NCBI GenBank assembly: GCA_049658145.1
Contig: JBASOJ010000010.1
Location: 1 to 6,748, forward strand
DNA: 6,748 bases
Direction of reading: 5' to 3'
Source: UBA6100 sp049658145
GTDB taxonomy: Bacteria; Actinomycetota; Coriobacteriia; Anaerosomatales; Anaerosomataceae
Shown here: piece by piece, positions 5,858-6,748 of the stretch
Numbering within the stretch: position 1 is the stretch's first letter
Layout: each line of letters starts with the position of its first letter
The notes under the pieces: model-generated
Told to the model about the DNA's origin: nothing
Seen by the model: only the letters and a program-made list of their open reading frames with translations
Database searches by the model: none
Position numbers and translations under genes: made by a program

Positions 5858-5871
5858 AGCCGGCCGCGGCT
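5858..5871. terminator. Weak hairpin between convergent genes
   Basis: AGCCG (5858-5862) and CGGCT (5867-5871) form a 5-bp GC-rich stem with a 4-base loop in the 31-base gap between selB and the kinase gene. The position between convergent genes fits a shared terminator. There is no real T-run on either strand, so this is only a candidate. Confidence 0.25.
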
Positions 5872-5880
5872 TCCCGCGCG

Positions 5881-6748
5881 CTATCCGGGCTCGATGCGAG
5901 GCAGCTCGAGCGACACCTCGGCACCGCCGCCGGGAACATTCGCGGCACTCACCGATCCGCCGTGGACCTCCACCAGGCGCCTTGTGATGGCCAGCCCCAG
6001 TCCGCTTCCGCCGGTCTCACCCGAGCGCGGTCCGGGCGCGCGGTAGAAGCGGTCGAACACCCGCGCGAGGTCGTCCGGATCGAAGCCAGGGCCATCGTCG
6101 GCCACGGAGATCCGGACGCCGGTGCCAGTCGCGCTTGCAGTGATGGTGATGCGCCCGTCCGGCCCCGCAGCGGCCATCGCGTTGGTGACGAGGTTCATGA
6201 GCGCCTGCTCGAGCAGGTCGGGATCACCGGAGACCCACACGTTCGCGGGTGCCGTGCGGGTGACGCGGGTGGCGCCGAGTCCGCGGGCGCGAGATGCCAC
6301 CTCGGAGAGCAGCACGTCCACGTCAAGCGGCTGGAAGGCCCGCGTCTGCGAGCGATCGTCCAGGCGCGCGAGCACGAGGAGGTCGTCGACCATATGCTGC
6401 ATCCGGCGCGTCTCCTCGCGAAGCACGGCGAGCGGCTCGGCGCACGACCCGGGCAGTGCCTCGGCACGCTCCAGCAGCTCGATGTGCCCGCGGATGATCG
6501 CGAGCGGCGTGCGGAGCTCGTGCGAGGCGTCCGCCACGAACTGGCGTTGCTCTCCGAAGGCACCCTCGAGGCGCTCGAGCATCCCGTTCAAGGCGCGCAC
6601 CATCGTGCCCACCTCGTCGTCCGGGCCATCGTAGTCGATGCGCTCGGTGAGCCGCGCCTGCGTGACGAGGTCGGCGGTAGCCGCCACACGCGCGAGCGGC
6701 GCGAGCGCGGTGCGGGCGACCGCGAAGGAGAGCAGCGCACCCAGGAGC
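5881..6748 (-). CDS. Sensor histidine kinase, 5' end outside the window
   Basis: This is a membrane sensor kinase that would autophosphorylate on histidine and pass phosphate to a response regulator; neither its signal nor its partner is visible. The reading frame is open to the right edge, giving 288 residues plus TAG (5883-5881). In order, numbering from the first visible residue, I see: the end of a transmembrane helix (LLGALLSFAVA, 1-11); a HAMP linker (about 12-66, beginning ALAPLARVAATADLV); the H box SHELRTPL with the phosphorylated His at 76 (codon at 6522-6520); the N box NLVTNA (Asn 189); G1 DDGPGF (217-222); the F box FDRFYR (231-236); and G2 GGSGLGLAI (246-254). All catalytic boxes are intact. 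The sensor domain and first membrane helix must lie beyond 6748. A GTG at 6687 is an internal Val of the HAMP region, not the start. The gene is convergent with selB and probably unrelated to it. Confidence 0.93.
   Translation of the reverse strand, partial: LLGALLSFAVARTALAPLARVAATADLVTQARLTERIDYDGPDDEVGTMVRALNGMLERLEGAFGEQRQFVADASHELRTPLAIIRGHIELLERAEALPGSCAEPLAVLREETRRMQHMVDDLLVLARLDDRSQTRAFQPLDVDVLLSEVASRARGLGATRVTRTAPANVWVSGDPDLLEQALMNLVTNAMAAAGPDGRITITASATGTGVRISVADDGPGFDPDDLARVFDRFYRAPGPRSGETGGSGLGLAITRRLVEVHGGSVSAANVPGGGAEVSLELPRIEPG

Noticed and set aside
3699..5948. Very long open frame on the minus strand (749 codons) opposite selB
   Set aside because: It lies antisense to the HEPN gene and selB, whose family motifs are unmistakable. 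Its product is a Arg/His/Ala/Glu-rich low-complexity sequence typical of the antisense phase of high-GC genes. It has no recognisable domain.
6685..6687. GTG at 6687-6685 as the start of the histidine kinase
   Set aside because: The frame continues upstream to the window edge through a membrane helix and the start of a HAMP domain. This GTG is an internal valine codon.

Overview
The window is high-GC DNA, roughly two-thirds G+C by eye, with tightly packed genes. It carries the two protein components that make and deliver selenocysteine: SelA, which converts Ser-tRNA(Sec) to Sec-tRNA(Sec), and SelB, the dedicated elongation factor. Together with the base composition, frequent GTG starts and a possible leaderless start, this suggests a high-GC anaerobe that makes selenoproteins. 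A Coriobacteriia-like actinobacterium is my best guess, but no marker in the window fixes the lineage.

Layout. Positions 1-1320, minus strand: a two-gene unit. A zinc-ribbon protein with a hydrophobic C-terminal half is followed, with an ATGA stop/start overlap, by a secreted protein cut off by the left window edge. Positions 1321-1461: a divergent intergenic region with a -10-like element for each direction. Positions 1462-2853, plus: selA. Positions 2925-3945, plus: a two-gene MNT-HEPN module, made of a winged-helix/nucleotidyltransferase fusion and a HEPN-domain protein. Positions 3942-5849, plus: selB, whose GTG start overlaps the HEPN stop codon. Positions 5881-6748, minus: the C-terminal part of a HAMP-type sensor histidine kinase, convergent with selB, whose 5' end is beyond the right edge.

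The most notable point is the MNT-HEPN pair, a toxin-antitoxin-type architecture, lying inside the selA-selB locus. Its first gene is preceded by a symmetric nested dyad (2878-2923) over a plausible promoter, and its last gene is joined to selB by a 4-base GTGA overlap. SelB production may therefore depend on transcription and translation through the module, and the fused winged helix is an obvious candidate to bind the dyad. The HEPN protein lacks the usual RX4-6H ribonuclease motif, so a simple RNase-toxin reading is not secure. No tRNA, rRNA, CRISPR array, insertion sequence or selC gene was seen, and no gap between genes exceeds about 140 bases.
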